Source: JBHOQX01 sp042408595
GTDB taxonomy: Bacteria > Chloroflexota > Chloroflexia > Chloroflexales > Roseiflexaceae
NCBI GenBank assembly: GCA_042408595.1
Contig: JBHOQX010000025.1
Span: forward strand, 62,001-126,000
Direction of reading: 5' to 3'
DNA length: 64,000 bases
A model generated the notes under the pieces. The model searched no databases, was not told the origin of the DNA, and worked only from the letters and a program-made list of their open reading frames with translations. Shown here one piece after another: positions 8,394 through 15,104 of this stretch. Made by a program: the position numbers and the translations under genes. The first letter of the stretch is position 1. Each line of letters begins with the position of its first letter.

Positions 8394-8511
8394 CACACTA
8401 CCAAGATACCGGCCGCGGGGCCGATGGTGGTCCGCGCGCGGGGCCACGGGGAGCCGCGAGAGGAGGAGATCGCTTCGCTCCCGGTCTTCCTGTGGCGTGT
8501 CGCGCCCTCCG

Positions 8512-8949
8512 TTAAGCCGCCAGCGTCTGGGTCGCGAGCCGCTTCATATGCGCCACCATGAAATGTAGCCCGCTGAGCCGCTGGGGCGAGATCACCGCAT
8601 GCAGCCCCATCGCCATATAGAAGTCGGCCGGGATGGCCAGCACCTCCTCGGGCGTGGCGCCATCGGCGCCCTCGCGCAGGATCTCGGCGAAGCCGCGGAT
8701 CGTCGGCGCTTCCGGCGGAATATCGAAGTGAAAGCGCAGGCCGCCATTCTGCCGCTCGATCGCGATCTCCACCGGCGTCATGCACTCGTGGACGCGCTCC
8801 AGTGGGGCGCCGCGAAAGCGCTCCGGCAGCGGCGGCAGCTTCTCGGCGTACTCAAGCAGCAGGTCGAGCTTTTCGGCCCGATCCATCTCACGAAAGTCGT
8901 CCACGATCTCGCGCAGGCGCGGCGGCAGGCGGTCCGGCAAATCGCTCAT
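8512..8949 (-). CDS. sufE: SufE-like sulfur acceptor protein
   Basis: 145 residues, the usual SufE length. The N-terminus RLREIVDDFREMDRAEKLDL, the acceptor-cysteine region VHECMTPVEI and the C-terminal LSPQRLSGLHFM-like segment (here ISPQRLSGLHFM) match the family. SufE accepts persulfide sulfur from a cysteine desulfurase and passes it on. A desulfurase is not adjacent; the neighbours are a thiosulfate sulfurtransferase upstream and the CysO set downstream, so it may relay sulfur into that pathway. An in-frame extension to 9063 overlaps the sulfurtransferase gene and has no family similarity. Confidence 0.85.
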   Translation of the reverse strand: MSDLPDRLPPRLREIVDDFREMDRAEKLDLLLEYAEKLPPLPERFRGAPLERVHECMTPVEIAIERQNGGLRFHFDIPPEAPTIRGFAEILREGADGATPEEVLAIPADFYMAMGLHAVISPQRLSGLHFMVAHMKRLATQTLAA

Positions 8950-9014
8950 AGCATCGTGAGTCGTGCGTCGGACGTACGGCCGGGTATCCTGGCGTACGCC
9001 CGACACACGACGAC

Positions 9015-9872
9015 TTATCCCTGATACGTCTTCTCGATCGGCACACCGACGCTGTTGCCCCACTCGGTCCAGCTCCCATCGTAATTGCGCACCTTGGGGT
9101 AGCCGAGCAGGTAGGTCAGCACGAACCAGGTGTGGCTGGAGCGTTCGCCGATGCGGCAGTAGGCGATGATATCCTTGTCGGGCGTGATCCCTTTGCCGCC
9201 GTACAGCGCTTCCAGCTCCTCACGGCTCTTGAAGGTGCTGTCCTCGCGCACCGCCTGGGCCCACGGGATGTTCACCGCCGTCGGGATGTGCCCGCCGCGC
9301 AGCGTACCCTCCTGCGGGTACTCCGGCATATGGGTGCGCTCGCCGCTGTACTCCTGCGGGCTGCGCACATCCACCAGCGCCACGCCACTCTTGCGGATGT
9401 GCTCCAGCACCTGGTTGCGGAAGGCGCGGATGGTGGTGTCGTCACGCTCGGCCGCATGATATTCAGCCGGCGGATAGTTGGGCACCTCCTTGGTCAACGG
9501 GCGGCCCTCGGCGATCCACTTGGCCCGCCCGCCATTCAGGATGCGCGCATCCTTGTGACCGAAGAGCTTGAACACCCAAAAGGCGTAGGTCGCCCACCAG
9601 TTGTTCTTGTCGCCATAGAACACCACCGTCGTATCGTTGCCGATCCCCTTGGCCGAGAGCAGCTTCTCGAAGTGCTCGCGGTCAAGATAGTCACGGATCA
9701 CCGGGTCGTTCAGATCGCTCACCCAGTCGATTTTTACCGCGCCGGGGATGTGCCCCTGATCGTACAGCAGAATGTCTTCGTTGCTTTCGACGATCCGGAC
9801 ATTCGGGTCGTTCAGATGGTCGGCGAGCCATTCCGTCTCGACCAGCACCTCGGGGTGGGCGTAGCCAGCCAT
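9015..9872 (-). CDS. sseA: Thiosulfate sulfurtransferase, two rhodanese domains
   Basis: 285 residues with an inactive N-terminal rhodanese domain (about 10-125) and an active C-terminal one (about 160-280) carrying the catalytic loop AYCRIGERSSHT. The pattern GHIPGAVKIDW and the RGGHIPTAVNIPW repeat are typical of the SseA/CysA2 group. The start has a strong AGAAGGAGG at the right spacing. It is the first gene of a minus-strand sulfur operon running to moeZ. The enzyme moves sulfane sulfur from thiosulfate or a similar donor. Confidence 0.93.
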   Translation of the reverse strand: MAGYAHPEVLVETEWLADHLNDPNVRIVESNEDILLYDQGHIPGAVKIDWVSDLNDPVIRDYLDREHFEKLLSAKGIGNDTTVVFYGDKNNWWATYAFWVFKLFGHKDARILNGGRAKWIAEGRPLTKEVPNYPPAEYHAAERDDTTIRAFRNQVLEHIRKSGVALVDVRSPQEYSGERTHMPEYPQEGTLRGGHIPTAVNIPWAQAVREDSTFKSREELEALYGGKGITPDKDIIAYCRIGERSSHTWFVLTYLLGYPKVRNYDGSWTEWGNSVGVPIEKTYQG

Positions 9873-9894
9873 GGTTGAACCTCCTTCTGGCTGA

Positions 9895-9927
9895 TTCTAT
9901 AGTTGACTTGGTAAGATACTCAACTAT
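9895..9927 (-). promoter_or_regulatory. Promoter with overlapping operator-like inverted repeat for the sulfur operon
   Basis: On the minus strand TTGAGT and TATAGA are separated by 16 nt, just upstream of the first sulfur gene. Overlaid on them is an inverted repeat, ATAGTTGA (9899-9906) and TCAACTAT (9920-9927), separated by 13 nt. The half-site ATAGTTGACT agrees with the half-site consensus of type-1 IscR sites, but the spacing is 4 nt wider and the other arm has one mismatch. An Rrf2-type or other sulfur-status regulator is a reasonable guess. Confidence 0.55.
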
Positions 9928-10210
9928 TCTACGCGACCCGTGATGGATCGTCAAGCACGCTGGCTCCTGCCCTCGCTCCGCGCAGAAGACTCTGCGCGAC
10001 GACCGTCTCGCGGAGCGACGCTCCGGACTACGGCAGCGCCACACGGTTGACCCGCCGCCTGCTCTACCCACGCTTCGGATGTCTGACGCCCACCTCCGTT
10101 CTCTCCGTTCCACAGCGTGATGTTCGTTCGAGAGGAGCATCTGCGGTCAGCGTCAACCGGCGCCCAGCCGCTGCGGCCAGTCGGCGGCGCGGCCCGCAGA
10201 ATGCTCCGCC
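9928..10210. other. Intergenic stretch, no gene recognised
   Basis: Short frames exist on both strands but none has a ribosome site or family pattern. The GC-rich segment 9970-10030 holds loose inverted repeats (GCGCAGAAGACTCTGCGC is a clean small hairpin). It lies downstream of the HerA-like gene, so it probably holds that gene's 3' end. Confidence 0.4.
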
Positions 10211-12592
10211 TCACCATGCCGGCTGGCGCAGCCCCTGCGCATCACGGCGGTACGGCGCCCAGGCCAGCCCGACAAAGTGGACCGTTATATCGCCGCTTTT
10301 CGGCGCGAGCTCGACTGTCTCGAGCGGCGCGGTCGCCGGGTCAAGCGCCACGTCCAGCCGATCGAGCTCAGCTTGCAGCTCGGCCTCCAACTCGGCGAGC
10401 TGCCGCCGTACCGTGTCGGCCTGCTCCTGTGCCCGGGCCACGTCGGCCTGCTCCTTCTGCACCCGCCCCAGGCCCGAGCCGAGCCGCGAGGCCCGCCCGC
10501 CGCCGAACAGCGCTCCGATCACCGACGCACCCATGTTCCACGTCTGCTGGCTGGCCTGGGCGCTCTCCTTCTGCACGTTGGCCTCGGCGCGCGCCAGCCG
10601 ATCCTGCAGCGACGCGATCCGCGCGGCGTATTTCTGCCGCAGCGCCTGGACCTGCGCGTCGCGCTGCTCGCGGCCCGCCTGCGCCAGCCGGATGCGAAAA
10701 TCGCGCTCCGACTCGCCCGGCCGCGCGGTGAGCTTGAGCGCCGGGCTTTGCAGCAGCGTGAGCGTCGCGCTGGCGCGCAGCCAGCGCCCGAAGCTACGCT
10801 CCCACTCGGCATAGTTTTTCGCGTTCAGTGCGGCCGCTGGCGGGTCGTCATAGGTCGCACCGGGCACACCCTCGCGCTGCAACGCCGCGATATCCAGCTC
10901 CAACGGCTGCGAGTCGGCCCAGTCCACCGGCACCGGCCCGTCGCCGATCGGGCAGAGTCGCAGCACCCGGCGCGTCTCCTGCACGCCAAGCCTGGCGTTC
11001 GCATAGGCGACATCCGCCGCGCCGACCAGCATCGGTAGGTAATGGATGTCGGCGCCGTTGGCCGGGAGAAAGTACTGCTGGATGCCCTGCGGCAGCAGCG
11101 GCGGCCCGGACGCCCGTGCCGCGGGCGCGGCTGGTTGCGGCGCTGCCGCCGGCTGCGGAGCGGCTGCGGGTGGAGCAGGCGCCGGTGCAGGGGCCGGGCT
11201 GAGCCGCCGGATATGCTCGCGGGTGAGCGGCCCGGCCAGGTACGACATCGCCCAGCGTGTCGTAAAGATCTCCGGGTGGCTATCGTTTACGTTCCGCATC
11301 AGGAAGACACGCTTGCCGAGCGCGGAGAGGGTTCGGTCGATCTCCTGCGCATCGAATGGGCCGCCGCCGGCTGCGCCCTGCAACCCCTCCATCACCCGCG
11401 CTTTGTCGCGCTCGGTCTGCAAGCGCCCGATGAACCAGGTACCGATGTTCGACAGCCCTTTGTAGTCCAGGTCCACCGGGTTCTGCGTCGAAAGGGCCAG
11501 CCCCAGACCAAAGGCGCGCGCCTGCTTCAGCAAGGTCAGCAGCAGTGTCTTTGACGGGGGGTTGGCCACCGGCGGCATGTAGCCGAACAGTTCGTCGATG
11601 TACAGCATCGCGCGCAGACTGCCGGTGCCGAGCTGCATCCGCATCCAGCTGATCACATCGTTGAGCAGCATCGAAAGGAAGAACATGCGCTCGCGGTCGT
11701 TCAGGTGCGCGATCGAGATCACCGAGATGCGGGGCTGGCCGCTGTCGGTGTAGAGCAGCCGGCCCGTGTCGAGCGGGTCGCCCTGCATCCATGCCTCGAA
11801 GCCGGGCGCGGCGAGCAGAGTGTTGAGCTTCATCGCCAGCGCGAAACGCTCTTTCTCCGGGAAGAACGAGTCCAGGTCCAGCACGCCGACGCGGGCGAAC
11901 GGCGGCTTCTGGATCGCGCCAATCAGCGCCGCCAGATCGAGGTGTTGGCCGCTGTTCCAGGCGTTCTGGAAGATGTTGGCGATCAGCACGTGCTCGCGGC
12001 TGGTGAGCGGGTCAGCGTCGATTCCCATCAGGCCGAGCAGGCTGGTGGCCGTCGCCTGGATGCGCTCGGCGTACAGGTCGGCATCATCGCGCACAGCCGG
12101 CGGCGGCGCGCTGAACGAGCGGAGCACGGAGATCGGGCGGCCGGCGCTGCTGCCCGGCGTATAGATCGCCATGTCCACCGTCTCCCGCAGCTTGCGGATG
12201 CGCTCGCCGCTCTGCCCGGAGTCGGCCAGCCCCTTGGCCCAATTCGCGGCCGTCGTGGCGGCCAGATCGTCCGGGCTGACGCCCTTCGCCGCCGCCTCCT
12301 GCTCGCTGATCCATGGGCGGAAGTCCTCCGGGCGCAGCTCCGGAAAGGTGAGCAGCAGGTTGCCCAGGTCGCCTTTCGGATCGACGGCGATCACCGGGAC
12401 CTTGTCGAGCCCGGCCTCTTCGATCAGGCCGATGCCGAGGCCGGTCTTGCCGCTGCCGGTCATGCCGATAATCATCGCGTGGGTGGTCAGGTCCTTCGAG
12501 TCGTAGAGCAACAGCCCGTCGCCGGCCTTGCCGCTGGCGAGGTCGTACATCCGGCCCAGGTAGAAGACGCCCAGCTTTTCAAAGTCTTCCAT
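10211..12592 (-). CDS. HerA-like (DUF87/DUF853) ATP-binding protein
   Basis: 793 residues. An FtsK/HerA-type ATPase core covers about residues 1-450: Walker A IIGMTGSGKTGLG (near 42-55), AVDPKGDLGNLL, Walker B LYIDELFGYMPP and the sensor STQNPVDLDYKGL. It is followed by a long Pro/Ala linker (PAPAPAPAPPAAAPQPAA). The C-terminal 270 residues contain a coiled-coil region rich in Arg, Gln, Ala and Glu (around IASLQDRLARAEANVQKES and QEQADTVRRQLAELEAE). Relatives pump or translocate DNA or act in DNA repair and conflict systems, but no nuclease such as NurA is adjacent and I do not assign a process. The start ATG at 12592 has only a weak ribosome site. Confidence 0.7.
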   Translation of the reverse strand: MEDFEKLGVFYLGRMYDLASGKAGDGLLLYDSKDLTTHAMIIGMTGSGKTGLGIGLIEEAGLDKVPVIAVDPKGDLGNLLLTFPELRPEDFRPWISEQEAAAKGVSPDDLAATTAANWAKGLADSGQSGERIRKLRETVDMAIYTPGSSAGRPISVLRSFSAPPPAVRDDADLYAERIQATATSLLGLMGIDADPLTSREHVLIANIFQNAWNSGQHLDLAALIGAIQKPPFARVGVLDLDSFFPEKERFALAMKLNTLLAAPGFEAWMQGDPLDTGRLLYTDSGQPRISVISIAHLNDRERMFFLSMLLNDVISWMRMQLGTGSLRAMLYIDELFGYMPPVANPPSKTLLLTLLKQARAFGLGLALSTQNPVDLDYKGLSNIGTWFIGRLQTERDKARVMEGLQGAAGGGPFDAQEIDRTLSALGKRVFLMRNVNDSHPEIFTTRWAMSYLAGPLTREHIRRLSPAPAPAPAPPAAAPQPAAAPQPAAPAARASGPPLLPQGIQQYFLPANGADIHYLPMLVGAADVAYANARLGVQETRRVLRLCPIGDGPVPVDWADSQPLELDIAALQREGVPGATYDDPPAAALNAKNYAEWERSFGRWLRASATLTLLQSPALKLTARPGESERDFRIRLAQAGREQRDAQVQALRQKYAARIASLQDRLARAEANVQKESAQASQQTWNMGASVIGALFGGGRASRLGSGLGRVQKEQADVARAQEQADTVRRQLAELEAELQAELDRLDVALDPATAPLETVELAPKSGDITVHFVGLAWAPYRRDAQGLRQPAW

Positions 12593-12714
12593 TGGTCGTC
12601 TCTTCTGTTGTCAGGCGATGTCCGGCGGGCGCGCCAGCGCACTGCACCGCTCGTGCCAGGTAGCCACGCTACGAACAGGGTATCACGGACCGGGCGCGCC
12701 GGCAAGCCGCCGAT

Positions 12715-12743
12715 TTGACAGCCGCGCCCAGCCACCGTAAGAT
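12715..12743 (+). promoter_or_regulatory. Promoter of the small lipoprotein gene
   Basis: TTGACA (12715-12720) and TAAGAT (12738-12743) with a 17-nt spacer, 60 nt upstream of the lipoprotein start. Confidence 0.65.
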
Positions 12744-12803
12744 GAAGGTAGCGCGCCGCCGCGCGGCCGCTGAACCCTGTTTGCAGCTTCCATGGAGACC
12801 ACC

Positions 12804-13004
12804 ATGTCGCTCTTCCCGCCCCGCCGCTGTCGCGCCCTGTTCGCCGCGCTGCTGCTCGCCCTCGCGCTGGCCGGCTGCGGCCCCGAGGCGCCTGAGATCC
12901 ATAACACCAACCGGGGCATCAACGGCAGCTCGATGGTCCACGAAGACAACAAGAACCACCTCGGCGGCGACCGCGTGCCCGGCCAGGCGGCGCCGAATCA
13001 CTAA
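12804..13004 (+). CDS. Small lipoprotein of unknown function
   Basis: 66 residues from the ATG at 12804, which is preceded by GGAGA at good spacing; an in-frame ATG at 12792 would overlap that site. An arginine-rich start is followed by a hydrophobic signal segment and a lipobox ending LALAGC, so the mature protein would be a roughly 40-residue lipid-anchored peptide (GPEAPEIHNTNRGINGSS...). The mature part is polar, Asn- and His-rich, and unlike any family I know. It has its own promoter and a downstream hairpin. Confidence 0.7.
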   Translation: MSLFPPRRCRALFAALLLALALAGCGPEAPEIHNTNRGINGSSMVHEDNKNHLGGDRVPGQAAPNH

Positions 13005-13007
13005 GAG

Positions 13008-13060
13008 ACGTTCAACGTTCACTGTGCAACGTTCAGCGCTCAGGACTCGACGCTCAGGGG
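13008..13060. repeat. Low-complexity repeats, AACGTTCA and CGCTCAGG units
   Basis: Overlapping short units: ACGTTCAACGTTCA, then CAACGTTCAGCGCTCAGG and CGACGCTCAGG. Related AACGTTGAACGCTGA strings occur before nuoB, before nuoH and inside nuoL. Confidence 0.6.
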
Positions 13061-13071
13061 CGTAGAACAGG

Positions 13072-13095
13072 GGCCGGGTGGTGCACCACCCGGCC
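13072..13095. terminator. Hairpin between convergent lipoprotein and ferritin genes
   Basis: A perfect 10-bp stem, GGCCGGGTGG / CCACCCGGCC, around TGCA. T-tracts are weak on both sides, but the convergent position supports transcription termination. Confidence 0.55.
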
Positions 13096-13172
13096 TCCGT
13101 CATTGACAGCGCTCAGGGTTCGACATTCCGCGGCGTGGCCCTCTTGGAACGCCGCGCGGCGAGGGCGCCGCG

Positions 13173-13691
13173 TCACTCCGCCGCGCCCTCGCCGAGGCCC
13201 ACCCCCGGCCGCGTCGCGAGCTGCCGATCCAGCAGGTACAGTCCCACACCCTCGTTGCCCACCAGCTTGAGATGCTGGATGATCTCGTCGGCGTTCTTCT
13301 CCTCTTCGACCTGCTCATCCAGGAACCACTGGAGAAAGCTCTGGGTCGCCGAGTCGCCCTCGCGTCCGGCAAGCTCGTAGATCGCGGTGATCGAGGCCGT
13401 CACCTTCTGCTCGTGGCCCAGCGCCGCCTGCGCCGCATCGAGCGGCGAGCCGAACTCGTTCTGCGGCTCCGGCAGGCCGCTCAGAAGCGCGCGCCCGTTG
13501 CGGTCGGTCAGGTAGTTGAAGAACTTCATCGCGTGGCCGATCTCTTCCCCGGCCTGCACCCGGTACCAGTGAGCGAAGCCGGTGAGATTGCGGTCCTCGA
13601 AATAGGCAGCCATGGCCAGGTAGGCATGCGCCGATGCGAACTCCATGCTGATCTGGCGGTTGATCGCGGCCTGGATCGTCTCTTTGATCAT
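13173..13691 (-). CDS. ftn: Non-heme ferritin
   Basis: 172 residues. The frame continues far upstream, but the ATG at 13691 with AAAGGGG before it begins the ferritin fold: INRQISMEFASAHAYLAMA, then FAHWYRVQAGEEIGHAMKFF with the conserved Glu-x2-His iron site, and a C-terminal QWFLDEQVEEEKNADEI. It is the prokaryotic ferritin type without heme-ligating methionine usage evident. It stores iron in a 24-mer with ferroxidase activity in the cytoplasm. It stands alone, convergent with the small lipoprotein. Confidence 0.95.
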   Translation of the reverse strand: MIKETIQAAINRQISMEFASAHAYLAMAAYFEDRNLTGFAHWYRVQAGEEIGHAMKFFNYLTDRNGRALLSGLPEPQNEFGSPLDAAQAALGHEQKVTASITAIYELAGREGDSATQSFLQWFLDEQVEEEKNADEIIQHLKLVGNEGVGLYLLDRQLATRPGVGLGEGAAE

Positions 13692-13773
13692 CGACTCACC
13701 CCTTTCTGCGCAGACGGCGCGCCGCGGGTGCCCCGGGGCCGGCGGCTGCGCGCCCCGCTCCGGCCGATGCGCC

Positions 13774-13783
13774 GTGCTATAAT
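13774..13783 (+). promoter_or_regulatory. Extended -10 promoter directly before the cca start
   Basis: GTGCTATAAT gives a perfect TATAAT (13778-13783) with an upstream TG, the extended -10 form; no good -35 is visible. Only seven bases separate it from the GTG at 13791, so the transcript would start at or next to the initiation codon. Confidence 0.6.
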
Positions 13784-13790
13784 CTGTCCT

Positions 13791-15041
13791 GTGGAATCCA
13801 TTGTAGCACAGCCCGATCTCGCCGCGGCGCTCGACGCTTTTCTGCGCCCCGGCGTCCGTGGAGTGCTGCGCCAGGCCGCCGAACTCGCTGCCAACCAGGG
13901 CGGCGCGCTCTACCTGGTCGGCGGGACGGTGCGCGACATGCTGCTCGGCCGCCCGCAGGCGGACCTCGACCTGGTGGTCGAGGGGGACGCGCCGGCGCTG
14001 GCGGCGGCGCTGGCGGCGCGGCTCGGCGGGCGCACGCGGGCGCACCCGCAGTTCGGTACGGCCTCCGTCGAGTGGGCCGGCGAGCCGCCGCTGCTCGATC
14101 TGGTCACCGCCCGGCGCGAGCGCTATCCCCGCCCGGCGGCCCTGCCGGAGGTCGCGCCGGCCCCGCTGCGCGACGACCTGCTGCGCCGCGATTTCGCGGC
14201 CAACGCGCTGGCGATCGCCCTCGACCCGGCGCACTACGGCGCGTTGATCGATGTCACCGGCGGAGTGGATGATCTGCGCCGCCGCGTGCTGCGCGTGCTC
14301 CACGATGCCAGCTTCGTGGATGACCCGACGCGCATCCTGCGCGGGGCGCGGCTGGCGGCCCGCCTGGGCTTCGCCTTCGAGCCGCGCACCGCCGCGCTGC
14401 TGGCCGATGCGCTGGCACAGGGCATGCTCGAACGGACGACGCCGCAGCGCATCTGGAACGAGCTGGAGCTGACCCTGGCCGAGGAGCGACCGGAGGCGGC
14501 CTTGGCGCTGCTCCAGGCGCTCGGCGCGCTGCCGCACCTGCACCCGGCGCTGCGCTGGACGCCGGAGCAGGCCGGGCGCTATGCGCGGGCGCGCGGGGCC
14601 GGCGCGGATGTCGCGCTCGGCCTGCTGCTGTACGACCTGCCGGATGCCGAGCGCGAGGCGTTCGTGGCGCGCTACCGGCTCCCGGCGCCGCTGGCGCGGC
14701 TGGTGCGCGACCTGAGCGCAGCGCGCGCGGCGGCCGCGGTGCTCCACGACCCCAGCCTGCCTGCCAGCGCCATCGATCGGCTGCTGCGGGGGGTCGACGA
14801 GCGGGCATTGCGAGCGGCACAGGCCGCTGAACCGCCGGCTGCGCCCGCCATCGAGCGCTACCTGGGCGAGCTGCGCGCCATCCGGCCCGTGCTGGACGGG
14901 CGCTACCTGCGCGACCTTGGCCTGCCCCCCGGCCCGCGCTACGCCGAGCTGCTCGACGCGCTGCGCGCCGCCCGGCTGGATGGCCGCGTCCACACCCGCG
15001 AGGAGGAAGCGGCGTTTTTGCGTGAGCGGGTGAGCGGGTGA
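13791..15041 (+). CDS. cca: CCA tRNA nucleotidyltransferase / poly(A) polymerase family
   Basis: About 416 residues. The nucleotidyltransferase core is clear: YLVGGTVRDMLLGRPQADLD with the metal-binding DxD, then LLRRDFAANALAI, and the RNA-binding helices starting DDPTRILRGARLAARLGFAF. The enzyme adds or repairs the 3' CCA of tRNAs. I chose the GTG at 13791 because a TATAAT lies just upstream, implying a leaderless message; an in-frame ATG at 13767 lies upstream of that promoter. The C-terminal half is Ala/Leu/Arg-rich and less conserved. It is monocistronic and convergent with a histidine kinase gene. Confidence 0.9.
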   Translation: MESIVAQPDLAAALDAFLRPGVRGVLRQAAELAANQGGALYLVGGTVRDMLLGRPQADLDLVVEGDAPALAAALAARLGGRTRAHPQFGTASVEWAGEPPLLDLVTARRERYPRPAALPEVAPAPLRDDLLRRDFAANALAIALDPAHYGALIDVTGGVDDLRRRVLRVLHDASFVDDPTRILRGARLAARLGFAFEPRTAALLADALAQGMLERTTPQRIWNELELTLAEERPEAALALLQALGALPHLHPALRWTPEQAGRYARARGAGADVALGLLLYDLPDAEREAFVARYRLPAPLARLVRDLSAARAAAAVLHDPSLPASAIDRLLRGVDERALRAAQAAEPPAAPAIERYLGELRAIRPVLDGRYLRDLGLPPGPRYAELLDALRAARLDGRVHTREEEAAFLRERVSG

Positions 15042-15104
15042 CACAGCGACCCGATGACACGGTGACAAGGTCATCGGGTCATCGGCTCATCGGGTCATCG
15101 TGCC
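15037..15104. repeat. Low-complexity direct repeats, GATGACA and GGTCATC units
   Basis: At the cca/kinase junction GATGACACGGTGACAAGG is followed by four copies of a GGTCATCG/GCTCATCG unit, forming imperfect direct and inverted repeats. The same GATGACA unit lies upstream of cysO. Confidence 0.6.

Noticed and set aside
13173..15074. A 633-codon minus-strand frame covering ferritin and the cca region
   Set aside because: Only its last 172 codons match ferritin; the rest is the antisense of the cca coding sequence.
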